Part shown: one piece after another, positions 18,701 to 27,304 of the stretch
Layout of the letters: every line of letters begins with the position of its first letter
How positions within the stretch are numbered: position 1 is the stretch's first letter
NCBI RefSeq assembly: GCF_021389935.1
Contig: NZ_CP089979.1
Coordinates: forward strand, 1,097,001 to 1,161,000
From: Fulvivirga ligni
GTDB taxonomy: Bacteria; Bacteroidota; Bacteroidia; Cytophagales; Cyclobacteriaceae
DNA: 64,000 bases
Direction of reading: 5' to 3'
The notes under the pieces: generated by a model
Seen by the model: the letters and a program-made list of their open reading frames with translations, nothing else
Told to the model about the DNA's origin: nothing
Database searches by the model: none
Made by a program: the position numbers and the translations under genes

Positions 18701-18775
18701 GGGCGCTTAGCTCAGCTGGTTCAGAGCATCTCGTTTACACCGAGGGGGTCGGGGGTTCGAATCCCTCAGCGCCCA
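18701..18775 (+). tRNA. tRNA-Val (anticodon UAC)
   Basis: A full cloverleaf can be folded by eye. The acceptor stem is GGGCGCT paired with AGCGCCC, with an A discriminator, and the D-arm is GCTC/GAGC. The anticodon stem TCTCG/CGAGG holds loop TTTACAC with anticodon TAC. The T-arm is GGGGG-TTCGAAT-CCCTC. CCA is not encoded. The gene has its own promoter and terminator and stands alone in the 370-nt gap between the AsmA-like gene and the collagen-like lipoprotein gene. Confidence 0.97.
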
Positions 18776-18776
18776 C

Positions 18777-18807
18777 AAAAAGGCAGTCAGAAATGACTGC
18801 CTTTTTT
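18777..18807 (+). terminator. Rho-independent terminator of tRNA-Val
   Basis: A perfect 10-bp stem (18780-18789 with 18794-18803) with a GAAA loop is followed by a T-run, starting five bases after the tRNA. Confidence 0.92.
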
Positions 18808-18860
18808 ATTTTGCACTGTTTTTATTGAAAATGAAAACTATGTCAGAACTTAAAAGACAT

Positions 18861-18887
18861 AAAAAAAGTGGCCGATTTTCAGCCACT
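18861..18887 (-). terminator. Terminator of the collagen-like lipoprotein gene
   Basis: On the minus strand, AGTGGC (18882-18887) pairs with GCCACT (18867-18872) around a 9-nt loop and is followed by seven Ts. It lies 10 nt past the stop codon. Confidence 0.75.
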
Positions 18888-18896
18888 CTATATTTT

Positions 18897-19448
18897 TTAT
18901 TGTCTTTCTTTACTCACCTTAGGTGTGGGTAAGTCAGGCAAACCCAGCATCTCTTTTACGGATTGATAAGACATGTCTCGTCTTCCGTTACTATTCCAGA
19001 ACTCTCCCGGTACTACCACTACTCTTATAAGCCAATTATCAGTATCATTAGCACCCAATAAATCTAGATCGAAGTCACTATCCAGGAATAAGATTACCTT
19101 GTTTTTAGTGAAATCGAATTTGTATTGTAAAATTCCTAATTCATCTATAAGAACCGTTTCAGGGAGTGGCCACCAAATTTCATCTCCGTTACTATCTTCT
19201 CCTTGAAAGAAATAGACTAAAGTAACATCAGAGTCATAACCCTCAAAGTCATTGGGGTGGTTTAATGTTACACTGTAGTCATTGGCAGCGGTGAAGCTTA
19301 CGTTTTCATATTCGAATACATGAGCTAATTCTCCAACTCCATCCTGTCCGTTTAATCCATCTAATCCTGGAGGGCCCTGTGGACCTTCACATGAGGCGAA
19401 AAATAAAGTAGCAAAAACTGCTGTAAGTATAAAAGTAAATCTTTTCAT
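18897..19448 (-). CDS. Lipoprotein with a short collagen-like segment
   Basis: This 183-residue protein has a lipoprotein signal (ILTAVFATLFFASCEG, Cys about residue 20). A short Gly-X-Y run follows directly (GPQGPPGLDGLNGQDG, about 22-37) and then a domain of unknown family containing the DLPTPKVSKERQ tail. Five or six collagen triplets are too few for a stable long triple helix but could trimerise the protein at the membrane. Several Bacteroidota lipoproteins share this arrangement. It is monocistronic with its own terminator. The function is unknown. Confidence 0.72.
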   Translation of the reverse strand: MKRFTFILTAVFATLFFASCEGPQGPPGLDGLNGQDGVGELAHVFEYENVSFTAANDYSVTLNHPNDFEGYDSDVTLVYFFQGEDSNGDEIWWPLPETVLIDELGILQYKFDFTKNKVILFLDSDFDLDLLGANDTDNWLIRVVVVPGEFWNSNGRRDMSYQSVKEMLGLPDLPTPKVSKERQ

Positions 19449-19481
19449 AGCTGAAATCTTTTGGTATAGAAAGTTTTATCC

Positions 19482-19510
19482 AAAAATAAGGCCAATCTTT
19501 TGATTGGCCT
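19482..19510 (-). terminator. Terminator of the amidase gene
   Basis: A perfect 9-bp stem (19489-19497 with 19502-19510) with a four-base loop is followed on the minus strand by TATTTTTGG. It is 37 nt past the amidase stop. Confidence 0.78.
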
Positions 19511-19546
19511 ATATTTAATTGAATGTCAATATTTTATGTAGTGAAT

Positions 19547-20989
19547 CTAGTTCTTTTTCTTTTGTTTTTGCTCTTTTAAGAACTCTTCAAAATCAGCTTC
19601 ATCACCATATTTGTCTTCATATAAAGCATCCAGAGTTTTTTCGTATTCTTTGTTGTATTCCAACCAATGCTCTATTGCGCTGAAATAAACCTGAGCTACG
19701 TCTTTTACTCTGCTACTGGTAGTGATTCCTTCAATAGTCAAATCCTTTTTGCCTAAAAGAGGTATCTCCTTTTCGTTATCCTGGTATAAAGCTTCAGCAT
19801 AAGCGATAGGTCCTTTTACCACTCTGGTAAGATAGAGGTTACGGTGATAAACTCCTGTAGAAAGATCAGACAGAATAGAATAGTTCTGAGCGAAACCAAA
19901 GTCATTGTCAACAGGTACAGCGTCTACCTTTAATTCATCATTTAATGATTTTATGATGTTAGATGCAAATACATTAGACTCTTCCAGATCGTGAGATACT
20001 AATAATCTAAGTAGCTCAAATCTTTGATCAAGCTGGTCTGAGCCATCTATTTCAAAGCCCAAGAAAGAGCCTGGAATAAATACCATGCTATAGTTTTCTT
20101 TAACAGGTTTTAAGTATCGCTCGTCATAACGAGGATTGTTTTCGCTGGCGTTGTAGTGAATTACCAAGGTAAGATCTGGCTTAAACTCATTGATCTTTTC
20201 AGCTCTTTTTACGAAGTCCATGTTTCTGAACACATCATAAAAGAGCATGAAATCAGTAGCTTCACCGCTAAGGAAATAATCAAGTTTTTCTCTGTTAAAC
20301 CAGTCACTTTTATAGCCTTTGATGATATCGTCTTTTATTTCAGTCTTCTTCCACTCTTCAAAAGTGTTGCCCATAGAACTCTTTCCATAGTCATGAGTAA
20401 GCATTACTTCTGCTCCGTTATCTTCCAACTGCTTCTTTAATACTAGAGCAGTAGTATAGGCAAGGTTAGCTTCGAAAAATGTGATATCTTTCTTTTGCTT
20501 GTAAAACTTGCCTTCAGTTTTCACATATCTTTTTTCAAGAACGGCTTGCTCAAAATCTCCTGCCATATGTCCTGGATCAAGAGCTATTTTAAGGCCTTTG
20601 AATTTGCTCACGGGATATCTGGCAGGGTCCACATGGGTATCATTAATACCGTAGAAATAGGCAGTGCCTTTTCTTTGAAGAATGTCTATAATATCTTCAT
20701 TGGATTTTGTTTTGAGAAGGTCAACCAGATGAGGCATTTCTCTCCAATGAACAATAAACTCGGGTTTGTTAACTTTTTGTGTAGTAGGATAAATATAGAG
20801 GCCTCTATCATTAATCACCACGTTATCCATACATTCTGCCTCTTTGCACAAAAATTCGAGGTTTCTCGTAACCCTATCACGGTAAAATGTTTTTACTGGA
20901 ATGGGGTCAATTTCTTGTGCCAAAGACAAGGAAAAAAAGGTGGCCGATAAGGCAAGACTAAAAAATAACCTGAAGAATGAATTTTTCAT
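19547..20989 (-). CDS. N-acetylmuramoyl-L-alanine amidase (Amidase_3 family), exported
   Basis: This 480-residue protein has a signal peptide ending in SLSLAQ and a zinc amidase domain from about residue 128. The zinc ligands are visible as His in ALDPGHMAG, Glu in the following helix (FFEANLAYTTALVLKKQLE) and His in LTLVIHYNASENN. The enzyme cuts the bond between muramic acid and the stem peptide of peptidoglycan in the periplasm. A large insertion (FNREKLDYFLSGEATDFML region) and an acidic/lysine tail make it longer than AmiA/C. It has a single-gene layout with its own terminator. Confidence 0.88.
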   Translation of the reverse strand: MKNSFFRLFFSLALSATFFSLSLAQEIDPIPVKTFYRDRVTRNLEFLCKEAECMDNVVINDRGLYIYPTTQKVNKPEFIVHWREMPHLVDLLKTKSNEDIIDILQRKGTAYFYGINDTHVDPARYPVSKFKGLKIALDPGHMAGDFEQAVLEKRYVKTEGKFYKQKKDITFFEANLAYTTALVLKKQLEDNGAEVMLTHDYGKSSMGNTFEEWKKTEIKDDIIKGYKSDWFNREKLDYFLSGEATDFMLFYDVFRNMDFVKRAEKINEFKPDLTLVIHYNASENNPRYDERYLKPVKENYSMVFIPGSFLGFEIDGSDQLDQRFELLRLLVSHDLEESNVFASNIIKSLNDELKVDAVPVDNDFGFAQNYSILSDLSTGVYHRNLYLTRVVKGPIAYAEALYQDNEKEIPLLGKKDLTIEGITTSSRVKDVAQVYFSAIEHWLEYNKEYEKTLDALYEDKYGDEADFEEFLKEQKQKKKN

Positions 20990-21058
20990 GAATCAGTGAA
21001 TTAAACCTTTAACTTTCTAATTTTTTAGATAAAATCAAAGCTATTGATCTATATTAAT

Positions 21059-22102
21059 TTAATTGGTTTTGATTTTTTTACCAAAGTTAAAAGCATCATA
21101 CGATAAGTATACTGCTATACCAAGGTAAATAAGTATAAATGCTATGAATACCAGGTCTCTCTGGCCGAAGTTGATCTGCCTTCTTACCCCGGTGGAGCCA
21201 TACTCCGGCTGGGTGTTAAGAACGGCTATATCTAATATCATTTTCGGTACCGCCAGATGCTCTCTTACGAACATGGCCCAGTTCATATCACCTTTGGCTT
21301 CATAGCCTCGGGCATCTACTCCAAAGTACCAAGACAAAAACAGTGCCCGTTGTAAATGGAAGCCCTGACTTACGATAACCACATCATGCAGGCCAAAGTA
21401 TCTTTTGGACCTTACAATGGAGTCCAAAGTACGAAAACCGGCAAAATCCAGCTTAATGATGCTCTTAGGGATTCCTCTTTTTACAAGGCTCCGCATCATA
21501 TCTATGGGCTCGTTATAATTGGGACTGCTGTTGTCTCCACTTATTAGGATTCTGGCTACATAGCCTTCATCATAAAGTTCTTTTACGGCATCTATTCTTG
21601 ATGTGTAATACATGTTTTCATGCACGCCATCTTGCAAAAGCTTGCTGGTGCCGAGTAAAAGCACAGTGTATTTTCTTTTTTCCAGATCATCTATTTTACT
21701 GGCTATCCTTATGTTAGAATAAAAATCTACGAATAAGTTAGCCATGAAGATGAAGAGTAAGGTAGTAAAAAGAAGGCTCAATTGCCTCTTTCCCATCCAA
21801 AGAAGACCATCCAAGAAAAACTTGCCAGAATAAAATCTGTCCAGTTTATGCAAGATGAAATGATCCACAATACTATGGATAACCAAAATAGTGGCAGCCA
21901 GAAAAAGTAGGCCGAGCACATTCCAACTATCCATGTTAGAAAAATAGCCTCGAGTCTCATCCCAAACAGATGAAATAGTCTTTCTTCCATTATTAAGATC
22001 TGATAATAAAGTGGTTATGTCAGAATAGTAGAATGGAATAAGAAAAAGAACAACTAATAAGACAAGAATAAATAAGAAAAGTAAAAACTTTAGTCCTTTC
22101 AT
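21059..22102 (-). CDS. DUF218 (SanA/ElyC/YdcF type) membrane protein
   Basis: The C-terminal half is a DUF218 domain: TVLLLGTSKLL, VARILISGDNSSPNYNEP, then FRTLDSIVRSKRYFGLHDVVIVSQGFHLQRALFL, the SanA/ElyC core. DUF218 proteins affect envelope permeability and peptidoglycan/lipid-carrier metabolism; the reaction is unproven. Two or three hydrophobic segments precede the domain and one follows it, so the protein is longer than SanA. I chose the ATG at 22102 (MKGLKFLLF, a typical anchor start). An in-frame ATG at 22123 would add seven residues. Confidence 0.82.
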   Translation of the reverse strand: MKGLKFLLFLFILVLLVVLFLIPFYYSDITTLLSDLNNGRKTISSVWDETRGYFSNMDSWNVLGLLFLAATILVIHSIVDHFILHKLDRFYSGKFFLDGLLWMGKRQLSLLFTTLLFIFMANLFVDFYSNIRIASKIDDLEKRKYTVLLLGTSKLLQDGVHENMYYTSRIDAVKELYDEGYVARILISGDNSSPNYNEPIDMMRSLVKRGIPKSIIKLDFAGFRTLDSIVRSKRYFGLHDVVIVSQGFHLQRALFLSWYFGVDARGYEAKGDMNWAMFVREHLAVPKMILDIAVLNTQPEYGSTGVRRQINFGQRDLVFIAFILIYLGIAVYLSYDAFNFGKKIKTN

Positions 22103-22216
22103 GGAAGCAAAAAATAAGTACACTACTCGCTTAGACGAGTAAATGTATAATATAACTTGTTACCATGGGAATTTTTCCTGTTAAAATTATGAGACCATGT
22201 AAGAACTTATATTAAA

Positions 22217-23380
22217 TTAATGTTCTTTGCCGTTTGCGTCATTGGTGTTCTCCGAAAGTGGTGGCTGGCCGCCGGTTATTCCATATTGTACAACTTCTTC
22301 TGGTGTGTTATCTATCTTATTTTCAGCAGTCTTTTCTTCAATAATGCCTAATCTCAGGGCTCGTCTTTTCCACTTTTGTCGGGCATAATCCTGCATATCT
22401 TCTACGTTATCATACTCGTCCATAATTTCTTCCCCAAGTAAGGTTTCCATTACATCTTCCATGGTGAGCAAGCCGGAAACGCCGCCATATCGGTCTGTGG
22501 CCAAAGCGATATGTTCTTTACTTTCCAGGAATTTATCCAGAAGAACAGGTAGCCTCATCTCTTTGCTGATCATTAAGATATCTCTTTTGATATCCACTAG
22601 TTTCATATCGTGGTTGTCCTCAGCCATTTGTGTAAGTACATCGTGCTTATGAACATAGCCGGAGATGTCATCTCTGTTTTCGAGGAAAACAGGGATTCTG
22701 GAAAATTTAGAAAAGTCTTTATTCTTATATAAGTGTACTATGGTATGGCTGTCTTTTACCATAACCATTACGGTACGTGGAGTCATAATATCTTCTGCAG
22801 TAATATTTCTGAAGCGGATCATGTTTTTCAGCATCCTTGATTCCATTTCGTGAAATATGCCCTCCTTATGGCCCAGATCGGCCATAGCTGAAACTTCATC
22901 TCTGCTTATAGATGATTTCTTCTCATTACTAGAAAGTATTTTGGTAATACCCTGTGAAAGAAGAACCAGAGGGTACATAAGGAAAATCAGAATTTTAAGC
23001 GTGCTGGCCGTGAACTTTCCTAAATGCCTCCAATAACTGGCGCCAATAGTCTTAGGTATAATTTCAGAAAATATAAGGATGAGCAGTGTAAGCGCTGCAG
23101 ATACTAAGCCTAAGTAATCGTCTCCAAATACTTTGGCCGCCTGGGCACCAACTCCAGCAGCACCTACGGTATGCGCGATAGTATTAAAACTAAGAATAGC
23201 CGCTAATGGCTTGTCTATTTCATTTTTAAGCTTGCCTAGTCTTTCACTAAGGGCATATTTTCCTTTTTCTTTCAGAGATTCTATGTACGACGGCGTAATT
23301 GAAAGTAGTACAGCTTCTAATACAGAGCATAGAAAAGAGATGCAAATGGCTAGTGCCAGGTATAATATTAGTAAACCCAT
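22217..23380 (-). CDS. CNNM/HlyC/CorC-type transporter-associated protein (DUF21 + CBS pair)
   Basis: This 387-residue inner-membrane protein has a DUF21 domain (1-180) with four hydrophobic segments. A tandem CBS pair follows (about 195-330), beginning with the DIMTPRTVMVMV motif and ending with the GGVSGLLTMEDVMETLLG signature. These are diagnostic of the CNNM/CorB family, linked to Mg2+ (or Na+/Co2+) transport. It lacks the C-terminal CorC domain of the longest members and ends in a variable tail. The substrate is inferred from the family. Confidence 0.88.
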   Translation of the reverse strand: MGLLILYLALAICISFLCSVLEAVLLSITPSYIESLKEKGKYALSERLGKLKNEIDKPLAAILSFNTIAHTVGAAGVGAQAAKVFGDDYLGLVSAALTLLILIFSEIIPKTIGASYWRHLGKFTASTLKILIFLMYPLVLLSQGITKILSSNEKKSSISRDEVSAMADLGHKEGIFHEMESRMLKNMIRFRNITAEDIMTPRTVMVMVKDSHTIVHLYKNKDFSKFSRIPVFLENRDDISGYVHKHDVLTQMAEDNHDMKLVDIKRDILMISKEMRLPVLLDKFLESKEHIALATDRYGGVSGLLTMEDVMETLLGEEIMDEYDNVEDMQDYARQKWKRRALRLGIIEEKTAENKIDNTPEEVVQYGITGGQPPLSENTNDANGKEH

Positions 23381-23612
23381 ATTCTACAATAATTTCAAAA
23401 CATGTGCTATTGTTTAAAAATCAGGCGGTTATCATTTTTAAATTGCTGGTAATCAGTTGTATAGCAGGTTGTGAAATGAAAAGCTTTAGGTTCAATTCTC
23501 CTGGATGTTGGGTAATGAAATACGCATATCTTGGTAATGTTAAGTTCTCAATATGCCACAGTAAGCTTAGAATGACTTTTTGTATATTTGATTTTTCAAA
23601 TAGAATAAAGCC

Positions 23613-25589
23613 GTGCATAACATTAAAAACCTAACACCTTCCTTTTGGCTTCTATGCCTTATCATCGCCATTGGCGCCTGTCAAAGCAAAGTGGAGAAGC
23701 CATCTACTGCTGTAAATCAATTTTCGGATAGTGTCATAGCCCAAATTTATGACCTTGGTGATAAACGGGACACCGAAGCTTTATTAGGATATTTCGATAA
23801 TGAGAATGCAGAGTATAGAGCTAAGGCCGCTGAGTTATTTGGCTCTGTGCAGGATAGCATGGCTATACCAAAGTTAGGTCTGATGCTGAATGATGATAGC
23901 CCGAAGGTAAGAAAGGCAGCTGCCTATGCACTGGGACAAAGTTATGACAGCAGTGCGGTAAGGTTTTTAGCGGAAGCGTTAAGCACTGAAGATAGTTTAC
24001 TGGTGCGCAGGGAGATATTTGAAGCTATGGGTAAAGTAGTTACTCAGCCACAAATCGAACTTCTTTATAAAAGAAATATTGAAGAGGGTGATAAAGAAGG
24101 TCTTGCCTGGGGTATCTATCGCGCTGGATTAAGAAATGTTTATGATGGAGTGACTACAGAGTGGGCTGTTAACCTGCTCGATAGCTCCAATAACTATGAA
24201 ACAAGATTAGGAGCCGCGCATTACCTGGCTCGTACCAGAGATTTGGAATTGGCCAAATATAAAAAGCAGCTGATCAGTGCTGCTACTACAGATACAGCGC
24301 CTAATGTAAGAATGGCTATTGTACAGGCACTGAGAAACTTGTCACCTTCGTCAGACATCAGCGATCTTGTTACAGAAATAATCATGTCTAAAGCTGATTA
24401 TCGGGTGAAGATCAATGCTTTAAGGACCTTAGGTCAATATGATTATGAGGCTATTCAGAAGGCAGCTTATAATGCGCTTAAAGATGATAATGTCAATGTG
24501 GCTGTTACTGCTGCTTCGCTGATAGATCAAAAGGCAGATTCTACTGATGAAGTCTATATTACTGAGGAGGCCTTGAAGGCCGTAAACCCAAGAGTAAAAG
24601 CAGCATTGCTAGGTACAGCACTGAAAATTACAGATAGTAAAGATGAAATTTTCAGACAGATTAAAGAGCAGTATGAAAATAGTGATGATCCTTATTTCAA
24701 AGCCGATCTGCTTACAGCTTTATCTTCTTACTTAAAGGCCTATGAGTTTATCATTACAAAAACCTTTGATGCTAATCACCCAGCCGTTTCTACTGCAGGT
24801 ATCAGTGCTTTGGTGTCGTTGAGATATAGCCAGGATTTTCCAGATGAATTGCAGCCTGCTTTTGCTGACATTTTTAAGCAATCTATGGAGTCAGGAGATA
24901 TTGCTATGGTGGCGATTGTTTCACCAGTATTGATAGATTCAACGCTTCATTTTAAAGAGGCTTATGATAGTATTCAGTTTCTATATACCGCAAAATCTAA
25001 ATTATCACTGCCAAAGGATAACGAAGCCTTGCAAGTACTCAATAAAACTATTGCCTATTTTGAAGGTAAAGAGGAGCTGCCGGAGACTAAAAATGAATTT
25101 AATCATCCTATAGACTGGGGTTTCGTAAAGAATATACCTCAAAATCAAGAGGTTGTAGTTAAAACCGAAAAAGGAGATATCACCATGAGAATGTTAGTGA
25201 ATGAGGCGCCAGGATCGGTGGCCAACTTTATACAGCTGGCAGAGAAGGGCTATTTCAATGGTAAAAACTTCCATAGAGTAGTGCCTAATTTTGTGGTTCA
25301 GGGAGGTTGTAATCGTGGTGATGGCTATGGTGGTGAAGATTATTCCATCAGATCTGAATTTGCCAACTTACGCTATCAGGATGGTTCCGTTGGTATGGCT
25401 TCTGCCGGAAAAGATACAGAAGGTACACAATGGTTCATTACACACTCGCCTACTCCGCATTTAGATGGCAGATATACTATATTTGCACAAGTAACCGAAG
25501 GCATGGATGTAGTGCACCAAATTGAAGTGGGCGATCTTATCCAGTCGGTAGAGGTGAAAGGTAATAATCGAGAACAAAAAACAAAGTAA
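23613..25589 (+). CDS. Lipoprotein with HEAT repeats fused to a cyclophilin-type peptidyl-prolyl isomerase
   Basis: The start is GTG; the lipoprotein signal (LLCLIIAIGACQSKVEKPS, Cys near residue 24) supports it. Residues about 50-450 are HEAT repeats (AKAAELFGSVQDSMAIPKLG, VRKAAAYALGQSYD, VRMAIVQALRNLSP). A full cyclophilin domain occupies about 515-655 with FHRVVPNFVVQGGC, GMASAGKDTEGTQWFITHS and HLDGRYTIFAQV, so active-site residues are retained. It probably assists folding of outer-membrane or surface proteins, with the HEAT scaffold binding clients. A TATATTTG box (23583-23590) upstream could be its -7 element. It sits 7 nt before purK, so it may be co-transcribed with it. Confidence 0.9.
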   Translation: MHNIKNLTPSFWLLCLIIAIGACQSKVEKPSTAVNQFSDSVIAQIYDLGDKRDTEALLGYFDNENAEYRAKAAELFGSVQDSMAIPKLGLMLNDDSPKVRKAAAYALGQSYDSSAVRFLAEALSTEDSLLVRREIFEAMGKVVTQPQIELLYKRNIEEGDKEGLAWGIYRAGLRNVYDGVTTEWAVNLLDSSNNYETRLGAAHYLARTRDLELAKYKKQLISAATTDTAPNVRMAIVQALRNLSPSSDISDLVTEIIMSKADYRVKINALRTLGQYDYEAIQKAAYNALKDDNVNVAVTAASLIDQKADSTDEVYITEEALKAVNPRVKAALLGTALKITDSKDEIFRQIKEQYENSDDPYFKADLLTALSSYLKAYEFIITKTFDANHPAVSTAGISALVSLRYSQDFPDELQPAFADIFKQSMESGDIAMVAIVSPVLIDSTLHFKEAYDSIQFLYTAKSKLSLPKDNEALQVLNKTIAYFEGKEELPETKNEFNHPIDWGFVKNIPQNQEVVVKTEKGDITMRMLVNEAPGSVANFIQLAEKGYFNGKNFHRVVPNFVVQGGCNRGDGYGGEDYSIRSEFANLRYQDGSVGMASAGKDTEGTQWFITHSPTPHLDGRYTIFAQVTEGMDVVHQIEVGDLIQSVEVKGNNREQKTK

Positions 25590-25596
25590 TCACGGC

Positions 25597-26736
25597 ATGT
25601 CCGCATCAGTTCAGACGCAAAAACTAGGTATACTTGGAGGAGGCCAGCTGGGTCGTATGCTTATTCAATCCGCCTTAGATTTTAATATCGATATTCATAT
25701 TCTAGATCCCGATGAAAATGCACCATGTAAGAATGTGGCCAGCACTTTTACGGTTGGTTCATTGAAAGACTATGACACTGTTTATAATTTCGGTCAGTCT
25801 ATGGACATCATCAGCATCGAAATAGAAAGTGTAAATGTTGATGCGCTGAAGGCTTTGCAGGCAGAAGGAAAGAAAGTATTTCCGCCGCCGGAGGTAATAG
25901 AGCTTATTCAGGATAAGCGTGTGCAGAAGCAGTTTTATAAAGATAAAGGTATACCTACGGCGGATTTCATACTTACTGATACCAAAGATGAGGTTAAGGC
26001 TAAGGCAGGTTTTCTGCCAGCTGTAAATAAGCTGGGTAAAGACGGATACGATGGACGTGGAGTTCAGATTCTTCGCTCTGAAGCAGATCTGGATAAAGCC
26101 TTTGAAGCTCCTAGTTTACTAGAGAAACTTATTGATTTCAAAAAGGAAATCGCCGTAATAGTGGCCAGAAATGAGTCTGGAGACATCAAAACATTTCCAG
26201 TGGTAGAGCTGGTATATCATCCGGAAGCGAACCTGGTGGAATACCTCTTTGCCCCAGCGGAAATATCAGATGAAGTGGATGAAAAAGCCAAGGAGATCGC
26301 TACCACAGTCATTAAAGAACTTGATATGGTAGGATTGCTGGCGGTGGAAATGTTCGTTACTAAGCAGGATGAGGTTTTAGTAAATGAAATAGCTCCCAGA
26401 CCTCACAATAGCGGCCACCAAACCATAGAGGCAAACCATACTTCTCAATATGAACAACACCTGAGATCAATCTTCAATTTACCCTTAGGAAATACTGACC
26501 TTATACTTCCTTCTGCGATGGTTAATTTACTTGGCGAGGAAGGGTTTACTGGTATTGCCCAGTATGAAGGTTTGCCTGAGTGTGTAGCAGAAAAAGGGGT
26601 GCACGTACATCTGTATGGCAAAAAAATGACAAAGCCATTTCGTAAAATGGGCCATGTAACCATAGTGGAGGCCGATGTTGAGCTATTGAGAAAGAAGGTT
26701 GATTTTGTTAAAAACACATTAAAAGTAAAAGCATAA
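25597..26736 (+). CDS. purK: 5-(carboxyamino)imidazole ribonucleotide synthase
   Basis: PurK uses ATP and bicarbonate to convert AIR to N5-CAIR in purine synthesis. The 379-residue sequence is a typical ATP-grasp enzyme: GILGGGQLGRMLIQSA at the N-terminus, NKLGKDGYDGRGVQIL near residue 145, and VNEIAPRPHNSGHQTIEA near 265, the PurK signature. It is followed after 4 nt by purE, which uses its product, so the two are clearly an operon. Confidence 0.97.
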   Translation: MSASVQTQKLGILGGGQLGRMLIQSALDFNIDIHILDPDENAPCKNVASTFTVGSLKDYDTVYNFGQSMDIISIEIESVNVDALKALQAEGKKVFPPPEVIELIQDKRVQKQFYKDKGIPTADFILTDTKDEVKAKAGFLPAVNKLGKDGYDGRGVQILRSEADLDKAFEAPSLLEKLIDFKKEIAVIVARNESGDIKTFPVVELVYHPEANLVEYLFAPAEISDEVDEKAKEIATTVIKELDMVGLLAVEMFVTKQDEVLVNEIAPRPHNSGHQTIEANHTSQYEQHLRSIFNLPLGNTDLILPSAMVNLLGEEGFTGIAQYEGLPECVAEKGVHVHLYGKKMTKPFRKMGHVTIVEADVELLRKKVDFVKNTLKVKA

Positions 26737-26740
26737 GAAT

Positions 26741-27262
26741 ATGAGTAAGCCACAAGTAGGAATTATTATGGGCAGCCAGTCTGACCTAAGAATTATGAAA
26801 GACGCTGCAGAAATTTTAGAGGAATTAGGCGTAGAATATGAGCTTACTGTCGTTTCGGCACATAGAACTCCTGAAAGAATGGTGGAATATGCTGAAGGGG
26901 CCAGAAAGAAAGGTCTTAAAGTGATCATTGCTGGTGCAGGCGGGGCTGCTCACCTTCCGGGAATGGTAGCATCCATGACTACTTTGCCAGTAATTGGTGT
27001 ACCAGTAAAGTCAAGCAACTCTATTGATGGTTGGGATTCGGTATTATCTATTTTACAAATGCCCGGAGGTATACCCGTAGCTACTGTAGCGCTAGATGGA
27101 GCCAAGAATGCTGGTATATTGGCAGCTGAGATGATTGGTGCTTTTGATAATAAAATAGCAGATAACCTGGCCGATTATAAGAAGCAATTGAAAGAAAAGG
27201 TATTAGAGTCAGCCAAAAATATAGAAGCTAATGGCTGGCGTGGAGGCAAGATAGGTTTTTAG
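26741..27262 (+). CDS. purE: N5-carboxyaminoimidazole ribonucleotide mutase
   Basis: PurE (class I) rearranges N5-CAIR to CAIR. The 173-residue sequence shows VGIIMGSQSDLRIM (phosphate loop), SAHRTPERMVEYA, and the GAGGAAHLPGMVA and PVKSSNSIDGWDSVLSILQMP segments of the active site. The presence of purK next to it fixes class I chemistry, because class II PurE works without PurK. The length is normal. Confidence 0.97.
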   Translation: MSKPQVGIIMGSQSDLRIMKDAAEILEELGVEYELTVVSAHRTPERMVEYAEGARKKGLKVIIAGAGGAAHLPGMVASMTTLPVIGVPVKSSNSIDGWDSVLSILQMPGGIPVATVALDGAKNAGILAAEMIGAFDNKIADNLADYKKQLKEKVLESAKNIEANGWRGGKIGF

Positions 27263-27304
27263 TGACTATCTAAACTTTTCTGATTATATCCCTAAAACTC
27301 AAAA

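Noticed and set aside
20495-20950. 151-residue open frame antisense to the amidase
   Set aside because: It has no recognisable domain, lies wholly inside a well-supported gene and reflects the codon pattern of the opposite strand.
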